DNA of 64,000 nucleotides, from NCBI GenBank assembly GCA_910575435.1, contig CAJTGI010000005.1, positions 186,001 through 250,000 on the forward strand. The letters are read 5' to 3'. Positions 8,185 through 17,323 of this stretch are shown piece by piece. A program made the position numbers and the translations under genes. The notes below the pieces were generated by a model. It did not search any database. It was not told the origin of the DNA and saw only the letters and a list, made by a program, of their open reading frames with translations. Each line of letters begins with the position of its first letter. Position 1 is the first letter of the stretch. Origin of the DNA: Clostridiaceae bacterium (lineage in GTDB: Bacteria > Bacillota > Clostridia > Lachnospirales > Lachnospiraceae).

Positions 8185-8568
8185 TTATTCTCTGAAATCA
8201 TAAAGCATTCCAGCCTCCCTGTCCCGGTACTCATGCTTCTCATAGTATCCAATCAGGTCTCCCTTTCCATCTCGCAGCGCAATCATGTACACGTCCTTAT
8301 TCTCTTTTTCGTTATAAAATGTATAAATCCGATGATTCTCTTTCTTCGCCCGAAACCAGCGGATCACCTCTTCTATGCGCTTTCTTGAATTCTCCCCATG
8401 ACAGGAGAGCAGGCTCTTTCCCACCAAATCCCCTCCCCCGGATTTGGCATACCGCTCTGTGGCCGCCGGATTCATATAAAGAATCTCGTGGTCCAGATTG
8501 CACAGTACGATAGGGCTGCGATCCTCCTGGGCCATGCTAAGTAAATACGAAAATAATCTCTCCTCCAT
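8185..8568 (-). CDS. Small PAS-domain protein
   Basis: Almost the whole 127-residue protein is one PAS fold: an IVLCNLDHEILYMNPAA-like opening (residues about 20-36), the GKSLLSCH helix region and a C-terminal sheet ending in GDLIGYYEKHE. There is no output domain, so it probably senses or binds a partner rather than acting alone. GGAGG lies 8 nt before the ATG. It is a single gene with its own terminator. Ligand and partner are unknown. The hybrid histidine kinase at 9.4-12.8 kb is nearby but not in the same transcript. Confidence 0.75.
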   Translation of the reverse strand: MEERLFSYLLSMAQEDRSPIVLCNLDHEILYMNPAATERYAKSGGGDLVGKSLLSCHGENSRKRIEEVIRWFRAKKENHRIYTFYNEKENKDVYMIALRDGKGDLIGYYEKHEYRDREAGMLYDFRE

Positions 8569-8805
8569 CTGTCGTTCCTCCTTTTTGATATCCTAACCAA
8601 ATGATAACTATTTCCTAATTCTTGCTAAAACTAATTCTGCCCCCTGCCGTATGATCCTCCCGCTACTAGAAGCCATCCCTTCCACGTATGCAAATGCAAA
8701 GAATGTATAACAATGCGCCTTTTCGCCCATAATGACTGTGTAAATGATGACCCATGCCTCCATAGGCGGCATATCCAACACCATAGACGATAACGGAGGA
8801 AAAAC

Positions 8806-9414
8806 ATGTTTCGCATCCCAAAGCATATCGGCATTATCCCAGACGGCAACAGGAGATGGGCCAGAAGTCAGGGAATGAAGAAGGAAGAAGGGTATTCCTT
8901 CGGTCTGGAACCAGGGCTGGAATTGCTCCGAACCGCCAAAAAAACCGGCATCCAGGAACTGACATACTACGGATTTACCGTAGATAACTGCAAGCGTCCC
9001 AAGGAACAGGTCAAAGCCTTTTCCAGAGCCTGCGTGGAGGCCGCCGAGATGATTTCCCAGGAAGGCGCGGCACTCTATGTGCTGGGCAATTCCAAATCTC
9101 CCTGCTTTCCAAAAGAACTGCTACCCTATACAGAGCCATCCGAGAGGGAAAAGAAGCCCGCCGTCAAGGTAAACCTCCTGGTCAATTACGGATGGGAATG
9201 GGACATGAAGAATGACTGGGTCTCCCGAAGTATTCCCAGAATCGACCTAGTCATCCGATGGGGCGGCATGTGCCGCCTATCCGGATTCCTCCCCCTCCAG
9301 ACAGTCTACTCCGACTTCTATATCGTCAAAGATCTGTGGCCTGATTATAGAGAAGGTCATCTGGAAGACGCTCTTCTCTGGTATCAGAAACAGGATGTAA
9401 CCCTGGGAGGATAG
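8806..9414 (+). CDS. Divergent short cis-prenyltransferase (UPP synthase family)
   Basis: The 202-residue protein opens with HIGIIPDGNRRWAR (about 7-20), the diphosphate/Mg binding signature of undecaprenyl diphosphate synthases. It ends with an IRWGGMCRLSGFLPLQ...YSDFYI region that matches the family's IR-x-x-GE-x-R-x-SNF...YSEFYF. Several normally fixed residues differ (FTVDNCKRP for FSTENWKRP; M for E after GG; D for E in YSEF) and about 30-40 residues are missing from the middle. It may therefore make shorter prenyl chains or have lost activity. It is not called uppS because a canonical housekeeping copy is expected elsewhere. GGAGG lies 6 nt before the ATG. It converges on the histidine kinase gene with a 4-bp gap. 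Confidence 0.8.
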   Translation: MFRIPKHIGIIPDGNRRWARSQGMKKEEGYSFGLEPGLELLRTAKKTGIQELTYYGFTVDNCKRPKEQVKAFSRACVEAAEMISQEGAALYVLGNSKSPCFPKELLPYTEPSEREKKPAVKVNLLVNYGWEWDMKNDWVSRSIPRIDLVIRWGGMCRLSGFLPLQTVYSDFYIVKDLWPDYREGHLEDALLWYQKQDVTLGG

Positions 9415-9418
9415 CCCT

Positions 9419-12400
9419 TTACCGCCCCTCCAGAAATCCCCCAAGGATTGACAAGAACTCATCTATGTTAAAGGGCTTGGCGATATGGGAATCCATGCCA
9501 TTCTTCAACGCCGCCTCCTTATCTTCCTCCAGGGCATTCGCAGTCATGGCGATAATCGGCATCACCTTCACGTCGCCCCTGGGCAGGCTGCGAATCGTCC
9601 TGGTTGCTTCATAGCCATTCATGATAGGCATCTGCACATCCATCAGAATCGCATCATAATAATTCTCCTCTGCATCCTTCATAATTGCCACCGCATCCGT
9701 CCCGTCCGGGGCAGTATCCACGAGAATGCCCACCTCGGACAGGATTTCCACGGCAATCTCCCGATTCAATTCAATGTCGTCCACAAGAAGCACCCGTTTT
9801 CCCTGAAAGTCATTCTTTGTCCAAGAGGCAATCTCTTCCTCCTGCTCCAGCAAATGGTTTGCCTGGAGAAGGGTGGTTCTAAGATCCGACAGAAAGATTG
9901 GTTTGGCACAGAAGGCGTCCACGCCAGCCTCCCTTGCCTCCTCCTCGATATCAGACCAATCATATGCCGTCAGGAAGATAATGGAAGCCTCATCCCCCAC
10001 TGCATGGCGGATTTTCCTAGCCGTCTCCACGCCGCTCGTCTCCGGCATCTGCCAGTCTATGATAAAGGTATGATAGGGGTCTCCCTGATCTCTGGCGCTC
10101 TTTGCCCGGTAAAGGGCCTCCCTGCCGGAAACCGTCCACTCAGGGCGCATGCCAATCTGCCTGAGCATTCTGTCCACGCCCTCGCAGACATCGCAGTCAT
10201 CGTCCACCACCAGCACGCGGAATCCTTCCAATTCCTTGACCTGCTCCATCTCTTTTTCCAGATCCTGCAATTTCAGGCTGAGCGCCACTGTAAATTTGCT
10301 CCCTCTGCCCAGGGCGCTATCTACGCCAATCCGCCCCCCCATCATATCCACAATATTCTTGGTAATCGCCATGCCCAGCCCGGTTCCCTGAATTCCCGTC
10401 TTGGTCGTGCTGGCCTCCCGCTCGAAAGGCTCAAAGATATGTTCCAGAAATTCTGGCGTCATGCCGATGCCATTGTCCTCTATCACGAATTCATATTCCC
10501 CATATCCGTAACGGACCGACGCCTTCTGCCTCAGCTGGAAGCTGACCATCCCACCCGCCGGGGTATATTTTACTGCATTGCCAATGAGATTGACCAATAT
10601 CTGGTTCAACTTGAGGGCATCCGTAATGACGTCCTCATCCTCCACGTCGAAGGCATCTATGCGCAGTTCCAGCTGCTTTGCCTTCACCTGGGGCTGAATG
10701 ATATTCACAAGGTTGTGCATCAATTCAGGGATATTGCACTCCTGGTCCACAATCTGAAGCTTGCCGCTCTCAATCCTGCTCATGTCAAGTATATCATTGA
10801 TCAGGCTCAGCAGATGGTTGCTGGACGAGAGAATCTTCCGAAGGCAATCCTTCACCTGCTCCATATTATCCATATGGCTGACAGCGATGGTTGCAAAGCC
10901 GATAATGGCATTCATAGGGGTTCGGATGTCATGGGACATATTGGAGAGAAAGGTCGTCTTGGCCACATTGGCATGCTGGGCCTGGCGCAGAGCCTCCTGC
11001 AGGGCCTGAGTCTGCTCCCTCTGCTTGATTACATATTCCGTGATGTCCTTAATCACCGCCAGAGCCCATATATCTCCCGTATCCTCATCTTCCGTCATGA
11101 TAAATGACTCCCGCAGACAAAATCTTCGCTCTAGGGAATCCACATCGTAGCACCAATACTCCACATCCACTTGGGATTTTCCATTCTGGAAGCACTCCCT
11201 GAGATTCTCCACATTGGCAACGCTGGAATACTCCTCTACAGAATCCTCATCCATCATATTTTCTTTCCACATCATAAGAAAGTCAGAAGCCCGGCAGGAG
11301 CCCTTTTCGTCCAGCTCATCAAACATAGGCCATCTCTGTCCTAGATTGGCATTGATCACATCGTGCTCCAGCAAGTCCCTCGTCACATTAAAGTCAAAGG
11401 TACAGACAGAGTCGGCAATCATCGCCTCCTGATAATGCCTCTTCTTTCTATTCGCCACAGATATTTCCGCCTGGATGCGCAACTCCTTCTCCTTCAATTC
11501 CGTGGTATTCTGTCGCAGGAAAAGAACCTTGGACGCCTTTCCGTTCTTCCTCTCCAGGCAAATGATATTCAAATGCTCCCACTCTTTCCTGTCCTCGCGC
11601 TGCACATGATACTCATTGCGAATATCCTTGCCATGCTTTCCCAATTCCGATATCACATGCTTCTTGCTGCACAGACGGATAAAATCCTGCCGGTCGCTAT
11701 CATCTATCAGATATGATGCCAAATGCTCCACAAAATCCTCATATCGGCCGCTGGCAGGAAAATCCTTCTTCTCCGGCTTGGTGCCAATGATATAGTGGTA
11801 GGCATCCCTCTCGAAATCAACCATGACAAACCTAGTAAACAGGGTGCCCACGCCCTCCGTCACATAAGCCAGCTCTCGATTTTCCCTTTCCAGCACCTTC
11901 TTTTCCCGCATGCCATAGATGAGCAGCATGGCAATATAGACGGCAAAGGACAGAATCAGCATCATCTCCAATACTATGCCCGTCCGATTCACCCTGCTCA
12001 CCATATTACGGGTAACAGACACTGGAAATGTCTGTATCAATACATATTCCCCTTCCAGAAGGGGAAAGACGCAGATATTGCCAATCTTTCCATCTGACAC
12101 GGGAATAACCGTCTCCTCTTTCTTATTTTTTATTGCCTTTCGCAGCTTCTTGGCGGTCTTCACATCGACCATCTGGTATCTCAGCAGGCTTTCCGCCAGA
12201 TTGCCATTATAATGCTGTCCCCCGGAACTGGCAATGACGATTCCATCCAATGTGCAAAAAAACATTCCCGCATCAGTTCCAAAATAACTGACGGAAAGCA
12301 TATTCTGCATATACTCCTTCTCCCAATACACCCCCCGGAGTACGCCGATAATATCCCCTTGGAAATATACGGGAGAATAAAATCCCACCATAGACTCATG

Positions 12401-12835
12401 GGTGATCCTGGACTCAAGAATAATGGAAATGCCACTCTCGCCCTTCATGCCATTGAGATAATAATCCCGGTCCGTGGCAATGGATGTCTGTCCGTCAGCA
12501 GCATGGTTCAAGCCCTTGGCATCCACGAAGCGGAATCCGTCAAAATTTGAATTCTCTTCCATCTCGCTCAGCATCTCTGCCGTCACCTTTGGCTGCGACA
12601 GGCTCTTTCCAAGAAAATCGGCATATGTCCTGATTCGGCTCAGCCCGTTTGACAGCTCATCCTCCACATGATTTGCAATCTGCCTTGCGGAATCTGCCGC
12701 ATAGCTCCTATTCTGATCCTCGATTCGCTTGGTATTCTCCCCGGAATACCATCGGAATAAAATGAAAATCACCAGAAAAAGAACTGGTATAAATACAATT
12801 CTATATATGCGCAACGATCCCTTCGTCTGCCTCAT
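9419..12835 (-). CDS. Hybrid sensor histidine kinase with two receiver domains
   Basis: The 1138-residue membrane protein has, in order: a transmembrane segment (about 12-32), a Cache-like extracytoplasmic sensor, a second membrane segment (about 283-305), PAS-like linker regions, a HisKA helix with FLSNMSHDIRTPMNA (phospho-accepting His), and an HATPase with DNGIGM and GTGLGMAI. Two receiver domains follow, the first with VLVVDDD and a FIIDWQMP phospho-site, the second with VLLVDDIELN and AILMDVQMP. No output domain is attached. Its start directly follows the TAA of the Nudix gene (TAAATG), so the two are translationally coupled. The signal sensed is unknown. Confidence 0.93.
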   Translation of the reverse strand: MRQTKGSLRIYRIVFIPVLFLVIFILFRWYSGENTKRIEDQNRSYAADSARQIANHVEDELSNGLSRIRTYADFLGKSLSQPKVTAEMLSEMEENSNFDGFRFVDAKGLNHAADGQTSIATDRDYYLNGMKGESGISIILESRITHESMVGFYSPVYFQGDIIGVLRGVYWEKEYMQNMLSVSYFGTDAGMFFCTLDGIVIASSGGQHYNGNLAESLLRYQMVDVKTAKKLRKAIKNKKEETVIPVSDGKIGNICVFPLLEGEYVLIQTFPVSVTRNMVSRVNRTGIVLEMMLILSFAVYIAMLLIYGMREKKVLERENRELAYVTEGVGTLFTRFVMVDFERDAYHYIIGTKPEKKDFPASGRYEDFVEHLASYLIDDSDRQDFIRLCSKKHVISELGKHGKDIRNEYHVQREDRKEWEHLNIICLERKNGKASKVLFLRQNTTELKEKELRIQAEISVANRKKRHYQEAMIADSVCTFDFNVTRDLLEHDVINANLGQRWPMFDELDEKGSCRASDFLMMWKENMMDEDSVEEYSSVANVENLRECFQNGKSQVDVEYWCYDVDSLERRFCLRESFIMTEDEDTGDIWALAVIKDITEYVIKQREQTQALQEALRQAQHANVAKTTFLSNMSHDIRTPMNAIIGFATIAVSHMDNMEQVKDCLRKILSSSNHLLSLINDILDMSRIESGKLQIVDQECNIPELMHNLVNIIQPQVKAKQLELRIDAFDVEDEDVITDALKLNQILVNLIGNAVKYTPAGGMVSFQLRQKASVRYGYGEYEFVIEDNGIGMTPEFLEHIFEPFEREASTTKTGIQGTGLGMAITKNIVDMMGGRIGVDSALGRGSKFTVALSLKLQDLEKEMEQVKELEGFRVLVVDDDCDVCEGVDRMLRQIGMRPEWTVSGREALYRAKSARDQGDPYHTFIIDWQMPETSGVETARKIRHAVGDEASIIFLTAYDWSDIEEEAREAGVDAFCAKPIFLSDLRTTLLQANHLLEQEEEIASWTKNDFQGKRVLLVDDIELNREIAVEILSEVGILVDTAPDGTDAVAIMKDAEENYYDAILMDVQMPIMNGYEATRTIRSLPRGDVKVMPIIAMTANALEEDKEAALKNGMDSHIAKPFNIDEFLSILGGFLEGR

Positions 12836-13702
12836 TTAATCTTCCTTCCCTTTCTTACAGTACAATTTCCCATAGAAAAACTGCTCCTGAAAAGCAATAT
12901 CCCCCAAAATCCTATCGCTAGGAATCTCCTCTCCCTCCAGAGAGACGATCCATTTATCCTCCACATCGTCAAAACGGTGATACACCGCAATCACCTTTCC
13001 CGAAAACTCGCAAAGCGGTTCCTCGGTCCCAAAGACATACACATCCTGCTCCGCCCCGTCTCCCCCCAGAACGCCATTCACATATCCATAATTGATGGGA
13101 TAGACCATTGACGGCTTTCTGGGATGGCAGCTGCCCAGAGGGCGGTCAATCCTTCCAGAAACCACGGTGCCAATCACATTAGAATAATCCCGTTCCTCCG
13201 CCTCCAGCGCACAGAAGAAATAGTCCAGCGTAGGAACCAACTTCCCCTGGTCATATAGCGCCTGAATCTCCTCCCCGCCCATCCATCTGCAATCCGCCAC
13301 TTCTTCCGTGGTGGCCTGATCCAGCATGGGCTCCCAGTCATATTCAAACAGCCAAGCATCCATAAAATCTCCGAAGCGCACCCCGTCAATGCTGTCCCGA
13401 ATTTTCGTAAATAAAAGTTTTCCCTGCTCTGGCAACAATTCAATGCCTACCTCTTCCCTAACCTCCCTGATTGCGCCGGCAATGCTGTCCTCCCCCTGCA
13501 GGACAGATCCCCCCGGGCACTCCCACATCAGCGGGTACGTGGGACGGCTGGCCGCCCTCTGGGAAATCAGATACTGCCCTCTGGAATTGCGTATCCATAC
13601 ATGCACCGCCAGATGATACAGCCCCTCCGGCAGTTCCTCCCCCCTGATATGCGTCCTTCCCGTCCGCTCCCGATATTTAGTATATAAATCCCAATATTCC
13701 AT
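12836..13702 (-). CDS. Nudix hydrolase fused to a small inorganic-pyrophosphatase-like domain
   Basis: The 288-residue protein has a complete Nudix box (G-x5-E-x7-RE-x2-EE-x-G, about residues 65-86). Its N-terminal half is IPP-isomerase/NudF-like. The C-terminal third (about 180-288), starting VIGTVVSGRIDRPLGS and containing YPINYGYV, DVYVFG, VIAVYHR and DVEDKW, resembles a short clostridial inorganic diphosphatase-type domain. The fusion suggests hydrolysis of a nucleoside-diphosphate-X linked to handling of the released phosphate product. That coupling is inference. ATG 13702 with GGGAG upstream is preferred over the longer frame to 13825. It is coupled to the downstream kinase. Confidence 0.8.
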   Translation of the reverse strand: MEYWDLYTKYRERTGRTHIRGEELPEGLYHLAVHVWIRNSRGQYLISQRAASRPTYPLMWECPGGSVLQGEDSIAGAIREVREEVGIELLPEQGKLLFTKIRDSIDGVRFGDFMDAWLFEYDWEPMLDQATTEEVADCRWMGGEEIQALYDQGKLVPTLDYFFCALEAEERDYSNVIGTVVSGRIDRPLGSCHPRKPSMVYPINYGYVNGVLGGDGAEQDVYVFGTEEPLCEFSGKVIAVYHRFDDVEDKWIVSLEGEEIPSDRILGDIAFQEQFFYGKLYCKKGKED

Positions 13703-13828
13703 CCGTATCTCCCTTCCCTTTCCATATGAATATATTCTTTGCAGAGCCGTTCTCAGGCATTCGCTCCTCTGCTGACCAGCCTCTACCCTCTGCACGGAAT
13801 AACCTCTCCCGCCCATCGATGGCAAAGG

Positions 13829-15088
13829 CTAATCCGACAGCAAAAACTCTGCCAGAATCACATTGCTCACATCGATGCCCCGCTCCGTCAGGAATATCCG
13901 CTCCCCATCTTCGCTCTCCCTCAAAAGCCCCTGACCGATCAGCCCGGGCAGAACCTCTCCATACACATCCCCCAGAGACTGCCCGAAACGCCCCCGGAAA
14001 TCCGTCGCTGAGATGCCTTCCATCTTCCTCAATCCCAAAAACATAAATTCTTCCATCCTAGCCCTCTGCGTCCATCTCTGAATTTCCCGAAGAATGGGTT
14101 GGTCTGGAACATCTATTCTCCCATTCTCCCATGAATCATTCCCATCCCAATGAGTCATGGCCTCAATAGAAGTTCCAAAATCCCTCTCTCTGCCATAATA
14201 ATCCAGGTATTCCTCCATATCTCCAGTATTCTGGAACCGAAATCCTCCCAGGCAGGAAGAGGCCCCCAGCCCCACGCCAAGGTATGTTCCCGTATCCCAA
14301 TATGTCAGATTGTGCCTGCAGGCAAATCCCGGCCTGGCATAATTGGAAATCTCATATCGGGCATAGCCCGCCCCCTCCAGAAGTTCCCTAGTTCTTCGGT
14401 ACATCTGCCTGTCCGTCTCCTGGGAGGGAAGGCTTAGCGCGCCCCGCTCCTCCATCTCTCCGAAGGGTGTTCCCTCCTCCACAATCAGGCTGTAAGCAGA
14501 AATATGTTCTGGTTTCAGGGAAACCACCGTTCTCAATGTATCCTCATAACTGGCCAGGCTCTGGCCGGGAATGGCCGACATCAGATCGACATTCAAATTG
14601 GAAAACCCCTGCTCTCGGAGCAACTCATAGGTCTCCACGAAATCCCGATAATTGTGAATCCTTCCCAACGCCCGCAGTTCCCCATCCTGGGCAGACTGGA
14701 GCCCCAGGCTGACCCGGTTCACCCCCGCCTCCCGAAAATAGGCAAGATGCTCTGCATGCACCGTTCCAGGATTGGCCTCCACCGTAAACTCCACTTCCCC
14801 CTCCCGGTCTAAGGAAGAGATTATCCGAAGAAGTTCCCGAAAAAAATCTCCCATCTGTCCTGGCGAGAGGCAGGTAGGCGTGCCGCCCCCCACGAATATG
14901 GTCGTTAAGTGATAGCCTCTTAAAATTCCCTTCCAGGCTCTCAATTCCCGAAGCAGTGCCTGAATATACCGCTCTCTTACTTCCTCTCCCGCCACAGAAG
15001 ACAGGAAGTCGCAGTACAGGCATTTCCTGACGCAGAAGGGAATGTGGATATACAGGCTGCACCCCTGTTTTCGATTCCCATCTTCCAT
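13829..15088 (-). CDS. hemW: Radical SAM heme chaperone HemW (formerly annotated coproporphyrinogen oxidase-like)
   Basis: The 419-residue protein begins SLYIHIPFCVRKCLYCDF, with the HemW-type CxxxCxxC cluster site (FCVRKCLYC). It continues with GGGTP and the EANPGT strand of the radical SAM barrel, then the C-terminal HemW winged domain. HemW proteins bind heme and an Fe4S4 cluster and deliver heme; they lack the extra cysteine arrangement of HemN. It follows lepA, a common order in Firmicutes, after a hairpin. ATG 15088 is taken as the start with GAGG upstream; the longer frame to 15190 is unlikely because it runs into the lepA terminator region. Confidence 0.88.
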   Translation of the reverse strand: MEDGNRKQGCSLYIHIPFCVRKCLYCDFLSSVAGEEVRERYIQALLRELRAWKGILRGYHLTTIFVGGGTPTCLSPGQMGDFFRELLRIISSLDREGEVEFTVEANPGTVHAEHLAYFREAGVNRVSLGLQSAQDGELRALGRIHNYRDFVETYELLREQGFSNLNVDLMSAIPGQSLASYEDTLRTVVSLKPEHISAYSLIVEEGTPFGEMEERGALSLPSQETDRQMYRRTRELLEGAGYARYEISNYARPGFACRHNLTYWDTGTYLGVGLGASSCLGGFRFQNTGDMEEYLDYYGRERDFGTSIEAMTHWDGNDSWENGRIDVPDQPILREIQRWTQRARMEEFMFLGLRKMEGISATDFRGRFGQSLGDVYGEVLPGLIGQGLLRESEDGERIFLTERGIDVSNVILAEFLLSD

Positions 15089-15188
15089 CTTCCTCAAAAT
15101 ACCCACCCAAGCCTTTCCATATTTGCCGACCCCACTGGCACAAATATTGCATGAAATATAGGAGACTGCTCGCAATGTGGCAGTACAC

Positions 15189-15214
15189 AAAGGGAATGCG
15201 CTGGCATTCCCTTT
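15189..15214. terminator. Bidirectional-looking hairpin after lepA
   Basis: AAAGGGAATGC and GCATTCCCTTT form a perfect 11-bp stem around GCTG. On the minus strand it lies directly after the lepA stop. The longer T run is on the plus strand, so termination of lepA may be partial, with read-through into hemW. Confidence 0.6.
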
Positions 15215-15216
15215 TT

Positions 15217-17031
15217 TTACTCCTCATCCAGCTTCAGCACGCTCATAAATGCCTGCTGGGGAATCTCCACATTTCCAAACTGGCGCATCCGCTTCTTGCC
15301 CTCTTTCTGCTTCTCTAAGAGCTTCCTCTTCCGGGAAATGTCTCCCCCATAGCACTTTGCCAGCACGTCCTTCCGCATGGCCTTCACCGTCTCCCTGGCG
15401 ATAATCTTGCTGCCGATGGCCGCCTGGATGGGAATTTCAAACAGCTGTCTCGGAATCTCCTTCTTCAATTTCTCGCACATCTTCCTTCCCCGCTCATAAG
15501 CCGTATCCGCATGAAGGATGAAGGACAGCGCATCAATCTCCTCCTTATTGATCAGCATATCCAGCTTCACAAGCTGAGAGGGCGCATAGCCCTTCATCTC
15601 ATAGTCCAGGGAAGCATAACCCCTGGAGCGGGATTTCAGCGCATCAAAAAAATCATATATAATTTCATTCAAAGGCAAATCATATTTTAACAGCGCCCTA
15701 GTCTCTTCCAGATATTCCATGCCCAGATAGATTCCTCTGCGCTCTTGGCATAGAGACATAATCGCCCCTACATATTCCGTCGTCACCATAATCTCCGCAG
15801 AGACGATTGGCTCCTCCATGTGCTCAATCTCCGAAGGGTCTGGCAAATTGGAGGGATTGGTCACCTCCACCATCTCCCCGCTGGTCTTGTACACATGATA
15901 GATTACCCCCGGCGCCGTCGTTACCAGATCCAGATTGTACTCCCTCTCCAGCCGCTCCTGGATAATTTCCAAGTGCAGCAGCCCCAGAAACCCGCAACGG
16001 TAGCCAAATCCCAGAGCAACGGAAGTCTCCGCCTCAAACTGCAGGGAGGCATCATTGAGCTGCAATTTTTCCAAAGCATCCCGCAAATCATTATATTTCG
16101 CCCCGTCTGCCGGATACATGCCGCAGTACACCATGGGCTGCACCTTCTTATAGCCCGGCAGTGCCTCATCGCAGGGATTCTGCGCCAGCGTCACCGTATC
16201 GCCCACCCTGGTATCCTGCACATTTTTCAGGCTGGCAGTGATATACCCCACCATGCCAGCAGACAACGCCTCTGCGGGAATATACTGCCCTGCCCCGAAA
16301 ATCCCCACTTCCACCACTTCCGCCTTGGCGCCAGTGGCCATCATCAGGATTTCATCTCCCTTCCTGACCTCCCCATCGAAAATGCGGCAAAAAATAATCA
16401 CGCCCTTGTAGGCATCGTAAATCGAATCAAAGATAAGAGCCTTGAAAGGGGCTTCCTCCTCTCCTGAGGGAGCAGGAATCACCTGGATAATCTGCTCCAG
16501 CACCTCCTCGATGTTCGTCCCCATCTTCGCGGAAATCAGCGGCGCCTCCGAAGCGTCCAGGCCAATCACGTCCTCAATCTCTTCCTTCACCCGGTCCGGC
16601 TCCGCACTGGGCAGATCAATCTTATTAATCACCGGCATAATTTCCAGGTCATGGTCCAGAGCCAGATAGCAGTTAGCCAACGTCTGGGCCTCGATGCCCT
16701 GGGCGGCATCCACGATCAGGATCGCCCCCTCGCAGGCGGCCAGGCTTCGGGACACCTCGTAATTGAAATCCACGTGCCCTGGCGTATCAATCAAATTAAA
16801 GACATACTCCTCCCCATTTTTCGCTTGATATACAATGCGCACTGTCTGAGCCTTGATGGTAATGCCCCGCTCGCGCTCCAATTCCATATTATCCAGCACC
16901 TGCGCCTGCATCTCCCGGTTCGTCAAAAGCCCGGTCTTTTCAATAATTCTGTCTGCCAACGTAGATTTTCCGTGGTCGATATGGGCCACGATGCAAAAAT
17001 TCCTGATATGGGATTGATCTATTTTTTCCAT
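15217..17031 (-). CDS. lepA: Elongation factor 4 (ribosome back-translocating GTPase)
   Basis: The 604-residue protein starts [20 protein letters not shown] with the P-loop AHIDHGKS, then DTPGHVDF (G3) and NKIDLP (G4). It carries the domains II, III and V typical of EF4 and the LepA-specific C-terminal domain with [17 protein letters not shown] (here [15 protein letters not shown]). It binds ribosomes and remodels stalled or mistranslocated complexes. ATG 17031 is preceded by GGAGG with 9-nt spacing; the longer frame to 17142 runs through the leader hairpin and is rejected. It has its own promoter (17146-17174). Confidence 0.95.
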   Translation of the reverse strand: MEKIDQSHIRNFCIVAHIDHGKSTLADRIIEKTGLLTNREMQAQVLDNMELERERGITIKAQTVRIVYQAKNGEEYVFNLIDTPGHVDFNYEVSRSLAACEGAILIVDAAQGIEAQTLANCYLALDHDLEIMPVINKIDLPSAEPDRVKEEIEDVIGLDASEAPLISAKMGTNIEEVLEQIIQVIPAPSGEEEAPFKALIFDSIYDAYKGVIIFCRIFDGEVRKGDEILMMATGAKAEVVEVGIFGAGQYIPAEALSAGMVGYITASLKNVQDTRVGDTVTLAQNPCDEALPGYKKVQPMVYCGMYPADGAKYNDLRDALEKLQLNDASLQFEAETSVALGFGYRCGFLGLLHLEIIQERLEREYNLDLVTTAPGVIYHVYKTSGEMVEVTNPSNLPDPSEIEHMEEPIVSAEIMVTTEYVGAIMSLCQERRGIYLGMEYLEETRALLKYDLPLNEIIYDFFDALKSRSRGYASLDYEMKGYAPSQLVKLDMLINKEEIDALSFILHADTAYERGRKMCEKLKKEIPRQLFEIPIQAAIGSKIIARETVKAMRKDVLAKCYGGDISRKRKLLEKQKEGKKRMRQFGNVEIPQQAFMSVLKLDEE

Positions 17032-17109
17032 TTCTATAAGCCTCCAATGATTTAATGACAGTATGAGTGCAAATTGCGTAAGTGCACAGCACGGAGCAAT
17101 ATACTGATA

Positions 17110-17144
17110 CTTATGGTAATACCGCCAAAAGCGGCATGCCATAA
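17110..17144 (-). repeat. Leader hairpin upstream of lepA
   Basis: TTATGG...CCGC pairs with GCGG...CCATAA around CAAAA. The structure sits at the very 5' end of the lepA transcript predicted from the adjacent promoter. It could stabilise the mRNA; a regulatory role is not shown. Confidence 0.5.
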
Positions 17145-17145
17145 C

Positions 17146-17174
17146 AGTATAACATTTCCCCGTAGTATTCTCAA
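17146..17174 (-). promoter_or_regulatory. Promoter of lepA
   Basis: TTGAGA (17174-17169), 17 nt and TATACT (17151-17146) on the minus strand. This gives a leader of about 108 nt before the lepA ATG. Confidence 0.7.
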
Positions 17175-17239
17175 GTACCGATCTTCACACTTCGCAATTC
17201 GCTGAAAGCAACGGTTGAAACCCCATCTCCCAGCAAAGC

Positions 17240-17280
17240 AAAAAAACAACTGCCGCCCGAGATAAATCCCAGGCGGCAGT
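17240..17280 (-). terminator. Terminator of the GH5 gene
   Basis: ACTGCCGCC and GGCGGCAGT (9 bp) are followed on the minus strand by TGTTTTTTTG. It lies 43 bp after the stop at 17324 and upstream of the lepA promoter. Confidence 0.85.
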
Positions 17281-17323
17281 CCGCAAAACTTTGCAACTTA
17301 TTAAAAATTGCTTCGCACCTTTT

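Noticed and set aside
8608-8826. 72-codon minus-strand frame between the PAS and UPP-like genes
   Set aside because: It overlaps the ribosome site and start of the plus-strand gene, and no start signal supports it.
9485-11107. A 540-codon plus-strand frame antisense to the histidine kinase
   Set aside because: It mirrors the kinase's coding strand, is rich in His/Arg/Pro as such shadows are, and has no ribosome site or recognisable domain.
17031-17142. Long N-terminal extension of LepA
   Set aside because: It would translate the leader hairpin; the family always starts near IDQSHIRNF, and GGAGG precedes that ATG.
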